Shown here: in pieces, positions 40,354-52,760 of the stretch | Position numbering within the stretch: the stretch's first letter is position 1 | Layout: each line of letters starts with the position of its first letter | Assembly (NCBI GenBank): GCA_022376465.1 | Contig: JACDTU010000012.1 | Span: 620,001-684,000, forward strand | Length of the DNA: 64,000 nt | Source of the DNA: Cubamyces lactineus | Taxonomy: Eukaryota; Basidiomycota; Agaricomycetes; Polyporales; Polyporaceae | Direction of reading: 5' to 3' | Notes under the pieces: generated by a model | Database searches by the model: none | What the model saw: only the letters and a program-made list of their open reading frames with translations | What the model was told of the DNA's origin: nothing | Translations under genes and position numbers: made by a program

Positions 40354-43217
40354 TCAAAAACGCGCACCTGTCCTGCCCATAAAGGGTGAATCGGGGAGGC
40401 TGCTCGCCATCCTCGCGCTTAGTGCCCCGGGGCGCTCCCTGAGCGGCGAGTCTGCGGCACTCGGGCTTTCGCTCGCGGTGTAGAACGTCGACTGGGAAGT
40501 AGCAGAACCACAGCAGTCCGAATTTCCGTCTGGCCCGGGCGGAATCATTGAAGGAGCGACATTGAGCGAGCGAGTGTCAATCTGCAGTGCAGGCAGCTTG
40601 CCCAACGCGACCGCTGAGGTTTCCGAGTCCCACTCATGTGTGGTTTCATACAGAGCAGACGATGTTGGCGACGCGGTCACAGTTGAAACGGAATCCACAG
40701 AGCGACGTTTACCGGTGACAGGCCTGATCTTCCAGGCGGAAGATGTGGGTGGCGTTTGCCAATTGCTTCCCGGACTACTTCCAGACCATGGCTCGCCGAG
40801 AGAAGACGATGAGAAATCGCAGTTCTCGATGAGGGGAAGGTCGTCATCATCTTGGTAGCTCTCGCCTGGGAATATATCCCGGATGCCCGTGCCAAGAGGG
40901 AGGATAGTCAGTTGGCGGTCACTGAACACGAATCTGCTCGATGCAGTCTCTCCGTACGAGCGTACAGAAGATGGAGACCCGGAGGGCGATTCCACTGGAC
41001 GCGGCGAGGGTGGAAGTGACTTGTGCGCACGACTGGTCCGAGACAGTGACATATCCTTCGGTGGGACGGGAGGAGGCGGGGGAGATGGCAACGGGGGCTC
41101 GGGCAATGCACGACTAGGGGGAGGCCTGGGAGGCAGCGTCAGGCGCGAAGGAATCGTCCTGGGTGGAAGAGGGAAGGCGGATGCAGACGTGTTCAGTGAC
41201 TGTGGCGAGCGAGGGCTCTGCCGAGGCTTGAGTTTTGCACCCGATGGAGAACGCGCAGGACTGGACGGGGGAGTCGAGGGAGAGCCCGGTGATGTGGAGG
41301 CAGCAGGGGTGCTGTAAGGCGACCATGCCGACGGGGGCATATCTCTCCGGGGAGTAGGCGGAAGCTTGGTCGCAGGGCCAACATCGCGTCCTGTATAAAT
41401 CGAACAAGTAGAAGGGTACGTATAAGCCGAAGACACTGGTGACGCAGGCATGCTGTTCCTTGTGCGTTTGGTTGGTGCGGCAACCTTCACCCTGTCTTCG
41501 TCCCATGTCTGCGTTCGAGTCAAACCAATAGGAGATGACTGCTGTGACGATGCGCGACGCGATACTGGGGGCGGTGTGGGCGGTCGCGGCGTCCCCTCGA
41601 TGGGCACAATAATCTCCGCCTTCGCGAACGGATCCGCTTCCGGCGTCAACACGCGTCCGATAGCGAGTGCATCTTCTTCAGCCTCGGAAAACGATTTGTC
41701 AAGGTTGTGCGCGTCCGTGGTACTGGGAAAGACGTATGGCTGGGACCGTAGAAACATGGCTGTCGGGGAGACGGGTGTAGTGGGTGAGGACAAGGATGAC
41801 ATTGTCGAGGGCGACGAATGCGCGGAAGCCGGGTCGGGACCAGTGGCAATGGTCAAATTGAGCTTAGATCGAGCATGCGCGCGGGTCTTGCTCGGGAACG
41901 CAATACTGACGATGCTCGAGATCTTGGAGGAGAGACTCGAACTTGACCTTGTACTCGCCTGAAAAGGAATACAGTGAGTCTCACAACATTGCATACCACC
42001 AGAATGAAACACACCGTTGAATTGCTCGTGGCGCTTCCTCGCCTCTCAAACACGTACGATGGAGGCATGGGGGAAGGCATCTCATCGAGACTGTCGTTCA
42101 GCACGGGAGAAGACTCGGGGACGGGGGGTGGTTCCCTTGGAGAGGTGAAAGGAGAAGGTGTGCGCGGATCTTGCTGGGTAGTCCATAAAGCGGGTTCCTC
42201 GTAGCCCAGACCAGCAGGTACGTTCTCAACGGGCGACTTAGAGTGGCCCTTGCGGTTGCCACGACCGAACAGCCCATAACCTCCGCTCTTGGCCTTGCGC
42301 AGTGGAGGAAGACGCGTGTGTATGCGCTGAGGCACCGTTCCTGTGGGAGTGTCAGAGCGACAATAGTGCGGCGCGACCGGCTTGGTGATTTGGTAGCCAC
42401 TGTCCTCAAAGAACGATGGCAGACCATCAGTGGAGAGTACGGCATGCGCGCTGCTAGAAGTGGCGACGCGTGAGAGTGGGTGTACTGTTGAAGCCGACGT
42501 TGACGGCCGACTATATGCGCGTTTTGACTTCGCCGGGGAGTCGTCAAAGAAGGAGGGCAGCCCGGGTGAGGCTGTACACGCGCCAGACGAGGTGTTCGGA
42601 CGCGTCTGGCGACCGGGGAGGGGAGGAGGAGTGGTGTCGCGCTTGAAGAAGGACGCGCGTGGAAGGCTCTCTGCGCGAGAACGGGGACGAGAGACGGGGT
42701 GGTCGAGGTTGGTGTCGAGCATGCTGAGAGGGGAGAGCGAGCGCGAAGGGACGATGGTGGAGGGAATGAAAGTAGGGGATATGGAGAGCGGGGGGATGGG
42801 CTCAAAAGGGACGGGAGAAGGGGACGAGGTACGAGAAGGGGCACGTGAACCCAGAACGAAGGCGGATGCACGAGTGCGGACTTGGTGGAACACGCGCAGT
42901 GCAGTAATCGTTCTGGAACGAGACCTTCGCTCGTGCGAGGAGAGCTGCGATTGAGGATAGCCATCGCCCCGACTGGGCGAACGAAGACGCTGATGGCCAT
43001 CGTCCGACTCTTCGTCGAAGCAGCCGCTGGGACTGGCAGGACGATCCTGATCAGCGTCTGGGAGGGAGACATGAGGCGAGGGCGGTGTGAGGGAAAGGAC
43101 AGGCGCGTGGAGGGGCGACGAGGAGTCTGCAGGCTGAAGATTGAAGGCAGACGAGACGAGGTCGCTGAACTCCTGGACGGTGAAAGGAGCGACGCGGGGG
43201 TCGGAGGCGAGAGCCAT
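40354..43217 (-). CDS. Large intrinsically disordered Ser/Pro-rich protein
   Basis: Two minus-strand exons (43217-42015 and 41958-40354) give 935 aa. ATG 43217 lies in a strong context (CCACCATGG). I recognise no folded domain. Short conserved-looking segments include APFTVQEFSDLVSSAFN at the N-terminus, TITALRVFHQVRTRASAF, GLPSFFDDS and GLPSFFEDSGYQI (a repeated motif), AEEDALAIGRVLTPEADPFA, and YESSP-like Ser-Pro sites throughout. The many S/T-P and R-x-x-S sites suggest a phosphorylated scaffold. The repeated GLPSFF[DE]DS may be a docking motif. Function unknown. A TATA-like sequence lies about 35 bp upstream. Confidence 0.75.
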
Positions 43218-43250
43218 GGTGGACAAGAAATGAAGGAGAGTGGGTAAGAG

Positions 43251-43258
43251 ATATATAC
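43251..43258 (-). promoter_or_regulatory. TATA-like element
   Basis: The minus-strand reading GTATATAT lies about 35 nt upstream of ATG 43217. If used, the leader would be very short. Confidence 0.3.
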
Positions 43259-45945
43259 ACTAGTGTGGGGATGGTGGTGGTATGGAAGAGAGAGACATGT
43301 GCAAGCGTCGCGACGGAGAGCGGGCGGTAGCGTGGGCGGTGGCAGGGAGCGGAATGTTTGCAGACCGGAGACCGGGCGGGGAACGTCTGCGGGAACGGGT
43401 CGAGCGAGCAGCCAGAAGGGGAAGGGGAGCAGGGCATTCGAAAGCTGAGAGCCTCGCTCGACGTCGACGTCCCTGTCCTCCATCATTCCTTGTCACCTGC
43501 CTTTTCTGGCCTTATCACCCCCACTTTCCCCTCCAAATCCGGTATCCTCCCTACCTCTTTCGTACTCACCTCTCTTCATATCCCCTCAACCGGCGCCCTT
43601 CTTTTCCCTTTACTTTCTCCTCTGCCATTTCCGTCATCCCCCGCCGCTCTCCCGCCCTCTTCTCCAGGGCGATCATCTTCTCCCCCGCCACACTTCAATT
43701 CTCGCCCATACGTCTCCTCCACCAGCTGCAGCGGGGGCCACCACGCGATCCTGCCATCTGCTACATGTATTCGCTCATTCTCTGCTTACGAGGTTGTGGA
43801 GCAATTCAAAACGATCGCCAGGATGCAAGGTTTGCACATATGCGATCGTTTGCGCCTGTTGACCGCAAATGAACGTCAACACAACGTATCACTCGGGGAG
43901 ATCTCACGCCGGAACCACCTATAATATCGGTCACGATATGTCCCGGCCCAGGGTGACATCCTCCCGACGATCGAGCCACTACGGGTTTCTTCACGATCCC
44001 GACTGCAGCGCACGGGTCACATGTATTAGATTCTCGTTGCGCACGTCTGCATGTGCATGTGAGAATGGACGCACCGTCGAGGACAGCTTCATTCCGTCCA
44101 TAGCTGCATTCCCCCCCGTCCTTCCCTGTGGGCAACCGCGACGGGCTGGAGATGCACCGAGAGAGCCCTCTGTACGGTGGTGACGTCGGGCGCACAAGCC
44201 CCGCTAGCTAGCGCGATCGCCATCTTGGCACTGGCGGCTGTGTGGGAAAAAGCTAATCGGGAGAGCATATACAGAGGCTTTGAAGCTTCTTTTCGCTTCC
44301 ATGCCCACGTCGGTGCACGTACAGACAGCGACGCGGAACGCTCTCCCGCGACATACATCCACCCGGATAGCCACGGTAGTACAATTGGCACATGGCAGAA
44401 TCGTAGACGTCGGCATGCGTCATTGTCCGCGTACAACGACGATCGCTCTGCATGCGGTCGAGTGAGTAGACACACCAGTTCTGACATTTTGGCAACGTAC
44501 GTTTGCTCACCATGACACTAGGTTCAGCGTACCCTTTACATCTACGTTTCACTCGGACATCGAATTGCACATCGACTCTGCGGCGACAGACTCGAGCCCG
44601 GTCCTTGCTTACGCCGTAGACCGGGTCGTACTGCTGAGTAGCAACACTCATGCACACGACTCGGATGCGCAACTTGCGAACGTTGCGCCCATGTAGGTGG
44701 TGTCGATGAGCCGACAACAACATCATGGCTGAATGTCACGACGGCCTGTGCATGTATGCTAGCAGCGGATCGTACACTGCGTGTCCGTGCGTGCCGGATC
44801 GATATTGCATGACAGAACGCATCTCGCGCATTGACGCAGCGGCCAGGGCGGCGCCCGCGCATCCTGGGTGGCAGGTATCATCGTGTACGTCAGCGACGAC
44901 AATCTTCCAGCATACAACGAACAGCATGCAGCTGCTCACCTTGACGTAGTGGTGGGCGTGTCTGACCACGGCGCCCGTCGCGACCCAACTCGGGCATCAT
45001 TGCTGCGACCTCCCAGCGCGGACATGCTAAGTGAGAGCAATCCAATATGAGCTCGCCTCCAGCTCGCGCCGGAGGGTGACGGGGAGGGTGACGAGAAGAC
45101 GTCGCTGGTAGTCACGGTACGGTCGTTTAGTTGTGAGTACCGAGTGCACGCACCGCATATATAGATAGGACTAGACTACAAGTAATGATACATTTACTTC
45201 GAGGGAGCGAGGTGGAAACCCGCGCGGCGTCCGGCCAGGGGTATCCAATGCCAGACCCGGCCGGGCCAACCACCACCACCGCCGCCGCACCACACACGCA
45301 CACGCATATACCGGATGATGAAGACGAGAGCGGACACCATTCTTTCGAGATCGAGAGTGGAGGAATTGAAAAGAGGGAGATGATGGGAGCCCGGGGGGAT
45401 GTCCATACGAACACAAGCAGCAGACGCAGACGCAATACGCAAGACGACGCGGAACAGACCGTGCTGTTGTTGGTACAAGGGGACAAAATCAGAAGCGGGG
45501 ATAATGGATAGGGGGTGGAGGGGCATGTCTTCGTCCGTCATGGGATGGGGCGAGGGGAATACATTGTCCACAGATTGGGCGAGGGCAGGGAGGGTCGGGA
45601 CCAGCTTAAGTTACGCGGCTTGGGAGACGGCGGATAGCGTACACTTTACACGGCCGATATACGGCTGTCGGAAGCGGAACTTGGATTAGGCATGACAAAG
45701 ACGAAATTCTTGCGCGAATGGATGGATGAATATGCATGCTGTAGGAGCAGGGCAGAGCGGGACGAGGCGGGACGAGGTATAGACCGCAGAGGCTTGAAGA
45801 GAGATGGGGCATATCTAGATGCGCGACGGAGACGGGTGTGCAGCAAAAAGCAGAGCCGGGAAGCCAGAGAGTCAGGGGGAGTCGATCGGGCAACGTGATT
45901 GCATGTTGCGAGTTAGGTCAGTACTTGGTCCTCGCGGCCACCTCG
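43259..45945. other. 2.7-kb region with no clear gene
   Basis: A GA-rich part next to the minus-strand start codon is followed by a CT-rich plus-strand tract at 43460-43740. The rest has mixed composition, with short frames that share no motif and have no convincing splice chain. The right end, 45000-45945, is the 3' side of the PSP1 gene. Confidence 0.5.
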
Positions 45946-48180
45946 TCATTGCTCGAAGTTGCCGGGTCCGCCCAGAGAAGCCATCCAGATACGCGTTTTG
46001 TACAACCTGCCGTAGTAACCTCATCAACTCATGGTTCGAAGCGTACAATTGAAAGCAGGGATGCGCACCGGAACAGTTCGCGTACGAGCTCACGGAAGTC
46101 AATCCGCTTTTCGGCAATAAAGTAGAAGGTTAATTTACGGCGATCCCTGTCCAAGAAGGCATCGTTAGCACCACAGAAGGGATGTGCTGCGGAATGGGAA
46201 CACTTACCATTGGTATTCGGCGTCGATGACCTCCATCGGCAGCTTCCTCTGCCGTACCTTGTTCCGGCACAGATCGAGCGCCTTGGCCTCGTCCTGCGCC
46301 TTCGCCGCGAGCGTCCTGTGCAAGAGGGCAAAGTGAGCCATTGCGTCGTCCGCACGATCCGCCAAAGACGTCTGGACGCACTGCGTATCTCGATGCGATG
46401 CCTTGCCGTATATCATCTTCGGGTTGATGTCCTTTACACCACTCCCACCGCTGCCACCCGTCGGGCTCGTCGGTACGCCGTGGGCATCGGCGTGGCCCAT
46501 GCTCATCAGCTTCTGCTGCTTCTGGAATGCCTCGACCTCGGCGAGCGTGATCGTGTCGTTGACGACTTTGCCAAGGTCCTTGCCCCGATCAGCCTCGACG
46601 ATGACTAGGTCGCCGACGCGTATGTCTTGTGTGAGGTCCGTGCAGTAGAACAGATCCGTGCGTCCCGCCTTGAATTCGACGATGTACAACGGCCACGACG
46701 TCGGGACGGCGTGAAGCGGTACGCCCTTTCCGAGTTCTGTCAATGGGCGCGATGCGTCTGACGGCCGCCGCTGAATTTGCTGGGGCTGGCCGTACTGGCC
46801 ACCGCTACGAAGGGCAGCGGGAGAGATGGGCGAGGGAAGCACCCCTTGCTCCGGGATCTGTTGGATGCCGTGTCCGGGGACATAGCGTGCCATGAGACCC
46901 TGCGCCGCAGTGGGTCGCCCACTCTCTCGCGCCAACCCGGTTTCTTGCGCGAACTGGTCCATGTGGCCGCGTGAGGGGCTTCCACCAGACAGGCCACTGT
47001 CGCTCGGAGAGCCGACGATAGACTGGCGCGCGGCAAAGGAGCTGGGGGCGCCACCGGGGATGTTGAGATGTAACGCCTGGTAGGGCGAGACACGGTCCGA
47101 GGACGGAGGGCTACGCGAGAGCGGGGCGTAAATGGGCAGCGAGGACGGCTGGGATGGTGGCTGCACAGAAGTCATGGGTCGGCCGTTGTCGTTGAGGTTC
47201 ATCATACCGAGATCGCTGGCAAGGTCGTCATCAGTGAGCAGAAGCCCGCTACCACCGCTGAAAGAGGCCGGATGGTGGAAGGAAGCGGAGCGGGTGTTTT
47301 CCTCTTGCAAGTCGGCACCGGGCGCGTTGAAGCCAATGATCGGCCTACGGGGCTGCACGACGCTTACGCTATGCCGCCGACTGGTCGTACCACTGCCGCC
47401 ACCACCGTTCTCGTCGCGCGGGGGATTCATGCCAGACCACAATTCGCGGAACGCAGAGCCGTCGTCCAGGAGAATCTGACCTACGTCTCTGACGAAGGGG
47501 CTCATGTTCGACGGGTCCGTGATGGAGCCTTGCGAATACCCGTTCGACGGGGATCGGCCGATGGCTCCCAGTGAGCCGTAGCGGCTGCCGCTAGTGGGCG
47601 TCTTGAAGTCGTAGCGCGAAGGGATACTCTGCGGCGACGATCCGTCCCATTGACCGAACTGGCTGGGAAGCCCACTGCCGATCGCGCCCGGACGAGTGGT
47701 GGCGAGGGACTGAGAGCGGCTGCGAGTGAGATCGGCGCCGTAGCCACGCCCCCTGAGGGACATGTTTGAGCGGGGGTAGCGTTCGTCGTACGGATCGTAC
47801 GGATCCTGGATGTCGCTGAGCGCCTCGGACTCGTCGTCCTCGAACGTGGACGCGAAGCGGGAGTCGCGCATGGCGGATGAGAAGGGGCTATGGGTACTTA
47901 AAGGCGAAGAGGAGAAGGAAGCGCTGCGCGTGGGAACTGACTGGGGCATAGGATTGAGGCCGGACGAGAAGCGGCCCCAGGCCCCTGATCCTGGGCCGCC
48001 AGAGTTGTTGCGGACGGCTTGGGGAGGTGGGGCGACGAAGCTATGCGAGCGGGGAGGCTGGCTGGCAGCGCGTTCGCGGAGGCTGAGGCTGTTGGGGGTC
48101 TCTGAACCATGAGAAGAGAGGAAGCGGTTCTGACGGTCGGCGTCGTCGGACGCGTGCTGTTGGTGGTTACTAGACTGCAT
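45946..48180 (-). CDS. PSP1 C-terminal-domain protein
   Basis: Three minus-strand exons (48180-46208, 46146-46069, 46006-45946) give 703 aa from the first ATG. The open frame continues to 48330, so an upstream exon with an earlier start is possible. The first 500 residues are disordered Ser/Pro/Gly/Arg. The C-terminal PSP1-C domain reads LYIVEFKAGRTDLFYC, DLVIVEADRGKDLGKVV, then RDTQCVQTSLADRAD, NKVRQRKLPMEVIDAEYQWD, RRKLTFYFIAEKRIDFRELV and ends RLYKTRIWMASLGG. The family is named after yeast Psp1, a P-body-associated protein that suppresses DNA-polymerase mutants; bacterial homologues act in sporulation and competence. The two tiny 3' exons (78 and 61 nt) complete the domain. Confidence 0.88.
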
Positions 48181-49408
48181 CAGACCGACGGAAGGTAAGC
48201 CCAGGTTAGAGAGCTGCTGAAAGTTTTGGACGGTCGCCAGCTTGGAAGTTGAGTCGTGTGAGGGCAGAGGGCCTGGAAGGGCGGGGGAATCTGGATCTAG
48301 GAGACGGGTAGCCGGGACAATAGCGTACACGCTCGTTAAGCCTCTAGGGTCGTGAAACTTGGGAAAAGAGGTGAGCGTCGCGTAGAGGAGATTAGAAAGC
48401 GGGGGAGGCGTACGGATGTCGTGAGCTCTGTGTTGTACACGCGTCGACTCTACGATTCTGCGACGACGGATCTAGGGACGTTTGAATGCGGGGTAGCGTG
48501 AGGTACAGATGTGAGAGTAAGACGAGCGCAAGTCTAGGGATCTGCGTTGGGCAGACGAGGCGAGAGACTGGCGATGCGTCTATGGTGGATGTGGTGGAAG
48601 AGAGCGTAGGAGAGAGCGAAGGGTATGGCTAAGGAGTCGGAGGTAGGGCCATCGTGGTGCTGGGCTCTGTCCGCTCAGCTGACGGCGCGACGGCCAGAAC
48701 GAGACGCGGACTCGGTCACCCCCTGTCCCCGATCAGGCAACTACGGGTCACAAGGCCCGCTCCTCGTCCACACTCTATTCAGTCGCTCACCATCCCAAGC
48801 CTATTCTAACTCCCAATCCTCCTCCCTCCATCACGTCCCCATTCCCCTTCCCGAATACACCATCTCTCTCTTCTCGTCTTCTACACCTCCAGCTGACCCC
48901 CTCTCCAACCGCATCTGACCTTTCTACTCCCTCCAGATGATCCGCCCTCGTGTGAGCCCACCCACGCCCTCTTCGCCAAAGCCTAAAGGCTGTGAACTCC
49001 CCTCCACCATTCACCTTGGCCGTGATTTGCTCCCGTCAACGCCAGGGACACTCAGCCGTCGCCGCCCAAGCGGCCCAGCGTTCCCTCGAAGTCTTCATTT
49101 TCGCATCGAACCGAGTGCGACCATCACTATCCTCCGTATGGACAAGCGGCGGCCCCATACTGCGGCTCACACTGCGGTCCCGGGACAGATGACGCAGCGC
49201 ATGATCAATCTTGATACGGACGCTTTTGCGCTTCTGCACACAAATCGCCTCGAGTACACTGTACAGTAGCCACAACTGCGTTCATTGTGCCGCCATCGGA
49301 GCAAACCAAGTCAACATCTGTACACAGCTGTTCATAGTAGAAACTCAGCGGCGCTGCGCAAGATGTTTCAGAGATGCTATCCACATACCGACACCACTAG
49401 AAGACTGT
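48181..49408. other. Intergenic with an orphan CT-rich leader
   Basis: From 48780 to 48936 the plus strand is CT-rich and ends in CTCCAG directly before ATG 48937, which opens a frame of 110 codons to 49269. The product (begins MIRPRVSPPTPSSP) has no recognised domain. It might be a small gene or a non-coding transcript. Confidence 0.4.
48937..49269 (+). CDS. Possible small gene, 110 aa, unrecognised
   Basis: ATG follows a long CT-rich tract of the type seen before real genes here. The protein is Pro/Arg/Ser-rich and has no signal peptide or domain. An alternative frame from 48992 reads 66 codons with a helical VAAQAAQRSLEVFIFA. Neither is backed by homology, so this may be noncoding. Confidence 0.22.
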   Translation: MIRPRVSPPTPSSPKPKGCELPSTIHLGRDLLPSTPGTLSRRRPSGPAFPRSLHFRIEPSATITILRMDKRRPHTAAHTAVPGQMTQRMINLDTDAFALLHTNRLEYTVQ

Positions 49409-52400
49409 TCAGACGTCGAATACGACTTCCGTTGCCTTGAACGCCGTGTTTCCCGGCCACACCTTCACCGGCACCTCGCACTCGACCATCTCGACCTTCA
49501 CATCTCTCCACGCGTCTTCTGCGCCCACCTCGTCTTCATCCTCCTCTAGCTCTTCATCGCCATCGTGGTAACCTACATTGGATGGACCTAGCAGGGACGA
49601 TGCAAGATACGACATCCATGATAGCGCAGTGCTCCCGCCGCCCGCCGCCAGGTCTCCGTTCGCGTTCGGAGTCGTCGGCGACGACGTCGTGGATTGAGGA
49701 GGAGGGCCGGGGCGTTCCAGCGGTGCAATGCTTTTTGCAGCTTTCCACGACGAGCCCCATTGTCCCCTCGGACCGTCACGGACGAGCTGCCGTAATCGCA
49801 CGCCTTCTGTCCCTTCCCGCGAGTTTGGCGACGCGATTGCGACGAGGAGGCACAGTCGGACTTTCCACTCTAGTCCGCCGGGACGCGTAGCGTTGCCGCC
49901 GTGTAGGCTTACAGGGCCACTTGGGCTCAGGAACTGCTCGTCGAGCGTCGCTTGGAACGCAGGGCTTGCATCGGGTGGTATGTCAAGCGAGAAGGTGGTG
50001 CGCAGCGTCGCTGGCATGAAGCACGAATGGTGCTCCGCATGTACCCGTCGGAGATGCCGCGACATCGTAGGCGACGCGATATTGCTCGGTAGGGACTCGT
50101 GTGCTTCTAACATCGCGGATAGCTACGTCATGCACAGTCAGAGGCCGTCTATATTGGAGGAATCATTTCTTAGAACGGAGAAGCGCCCACCTTGAGGACA
50201 CGCGCGCGACTCGCACGGTCGTTTGTCTCGACGACGCCGAGAATTGTCTCGCCGAGCCGGTATGCGCTCTTTGGGAACGTGAGCACTGCGACCTTGATAC
50301 CGTCCTTGGTCACATCGTATGATGCTGCACAACAGAATTAGCTGCAGGGCCGCGGCGGCACCGGAGATAGACATGTGCGTATGCGTACCTTTCTTCGGAT
50401 TACGGGTTAGGATCTCTACCGCTTGCCTGCACCCTGTGGGACTGTCGAGTTCGTCCTCGAGCTCGCGGTCCAGTCCCGCGCTGCGCGACGACTGGATGGC
50501 TTCGATGGGAAGCTTGATGCGCACGCCAGTCGCCTTGGGATCGGGGAATGACGCGAGGAGATTGCGCCCGTACTCTTGGAGATTTTCGTACGACCCTGGG
50601 TTCGGCGGGCCTGGATCGTCCGGACGGATGGTTGGAGAGCGATGCGAGAAGGAGAAGTATGAGTCGAGACTGACCTGGACGTGGTGTAGACAGCGCGCTG
50701 GTGCGTCTCTGTGACTCCTTGGAGCCCTCGGTGACTTTGCCCGGAGGGAGGGGACCTCGTAGGAAATTGACAGGCCACAACATGTCGTATGGTCGTAACG
50801 GTCTGCTGACTAGATAGCATGCCGTCAACCCAGGTTCTGAGAGACGAGCGCAACGAGACGTACCGGATACATTGTTGTATACTCGTATGGGTACCTTCAT
50901 GACCTTGCTGCTGCTCCCTGGGCCCGTGCCTGGAGATGTAGCCGGTCCGGCACGAGATAGACCGAGGATGAACTGATAGGAGAACTTCAGCGCGCGTCCA
51001 CGGAATGTGGGAGGGAGGTTCTCAGGCAACACCACTGAGTAAGTATCTATGCTCGAGCGTTAGCAAACGTCGTGTTGCTCATGAACTCTAGAGGAACATC
51101 CGACGAACATGTTCGTGACTCGCCAGGCCCTAAGCTCAAGTCCACCGCGAGCATTGACTGCTGCACTTCAAGCGTTGGAAGCGGTGTCTCAGGGTCGACT
51201 TCCTCCTCTTCGGGCGTCGACGTAGCCAAACCTAACCCGACCCCGGCAGATTTACTGGCTGGTGGACCCTGCCCGTTTGAGAACAGTGAAAATACAGATG
51301 ACGTTCGCGCCCGATGACCAGGGACAAACGGCTGCTGGCTCGGAGATGCCACGAGCGAGGTCGGCGAGAGCATGGAGAAGAGCCCTGCTGATAGAGACGA
51401 TGACCGACTATGCGAGCCCCGGCGAGACGTAGACGGTGCCCCATGGCTAAGAGATTGTGCACTAAGAGAGGATGTGATGTCCATACTGCCTCCGCCGACG
51501 GCTTTGCGCTTGAGCAATCGTGCGCGGAGCTGGCTGAGGTTGCGCTCATGCTCGGGTGACGCGTTCGCGTCCGGCAGTGGAGTGATAGTGAGCGTACCGA
51601 GGACTTGTGCATACGCGTATAGGATGAGTTCGGTGTTCGACACGGGAAAGGACGACGAGAACGCCGTCCGGGGTAGCTTGAGGTATGCTGCCGAAGGCGA
51701 TGTCGGCGGGGGGCCGTGCCCGAGGCCGAGCTGAGAGGGACGGTGTCGCGGCTGCTCGCGTGGAGGCGCAGAGGGGTATAGGTGGGTTCCGTTCGGCTTC
51801 TTCGCAGGGTTTCCGGGCCCGGGGGTGGGTATGTGAGTCCGAATGTTGGAGATGTCGGAGTCGGGTATAGGCGATGGAAACGTGGGTGTGGTGGGAGGAC
51901 CGGGGGACGTTGAACCTCCCTCAGCTATGGGGTCGAGCGAGAGGGAGAACGTGGACGTAGACGGGTTGGGTGTCGGCGGGAACGAGGAATTTGGAGGGTG
52001 AAGGTCCTGGACTTGCAATTGACCGTCAAGAATCGACTGCTTCCGCGCATGGGGATGATTCGGGGGGAGCGAAGGTGTTCTTGCCAAAGGGGCCACAATT
52101 CGTGATGATGGCCCGGCTGCACAACCTGTACATGAAGCGCGTTAATCGTGACACTCGGTGGACAGGTCAAACATATATGAGAGAAGCGGCGGGTGATTCA
52201 TGATAGGAGTAGGGCTATTGGACATTGCGGAAGTCTTTGAGCATCAGTCGGTGTGAGTACTCACTATTGCTTGCAGCTGAATGCGGGGAGGCTGGGGCAG
52301 ACGGCAAAGGCGCCTCACTAGATGGGTTCTTGGGCGGTAGGGGTAGGTCCTGTGGCGTCAATGAAACTGAGAGTGACCGCGACGCCAATAGTCGCTTCCG

Positions 52401-52760
52401 CAAGACATCCGCGGAGGGAGGCTCGTCTGTTGATCTCGGGGGTAGACCATGTCCGATGAGGCCCTTTCTCTGGCCGGAATTGCCTTCACGAGCGGAACGG
52501 GAAGGGAATACTGGTACAACAGTGCGAGGTGTTCCGGGAGACGTAGGTGGACGCGCTAGTGGTACAGAGCTGATGGAGTGAGCACCGCGTTTGTGCGCAT
52601 GCGAGGATGAACGAGGAGCAGCCGGTGCTTCAGGTGTACGGGTGTTGGTAAAGGTGATAGTGACAGAGAAGGTTTCCCCAGCAAAATAGGACGCTTGGGA
52701 GGGAGTGACGACGACCCGTATGGCCTCGTCATGTGCCGCAGACGAGGAGGAGCTTGCCAT
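49409..52760 (-). CDS. rgp1: RGP1, partner subunit of the Ypt6/Rab6 GEF
   Basis: Multi-exon minus-strand gene. Exons 52760-52265, 52116-51109 and 51046-50864 are well supported, and the last exon ends at 49409. An N-terminal arrestin-like strand region (IRVVVTPSQASYFAGETFSV) is followed by a long Ser/Pro insert, ARKQSILDGQLQVQDL, SNTELILYAYAQVLGTLTI, ESRTYTYSVVLPENLPPTFR with LKFSYQFILGL, RPYDMLWPVNFLRGP, and the C-terminal ILGVVETND, HSCFMPATLRTTFSLDIPPD, LEWKVRLCLLVA. This order of arrestin-fold motifs is that of Rgp1, which with Ric1 activates Ypt6 for endosome-to-Golgi retrieval. The first intron (52117-52264, 148 nt) is longer than others here. An exon near 50807 is reached through a TCTAG acceptor (VSRPLRPYDM). 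Confidence 0.9.

Noticed and set aside
51047..51108. A 22-nt intron in RGP1 (GTTTGC...CATAG)
   Set aside because: It is too short and does not keep the frame. GTTCGT at 51108 gives ESRTYTYSVVLPEN with a normal-sized intron.
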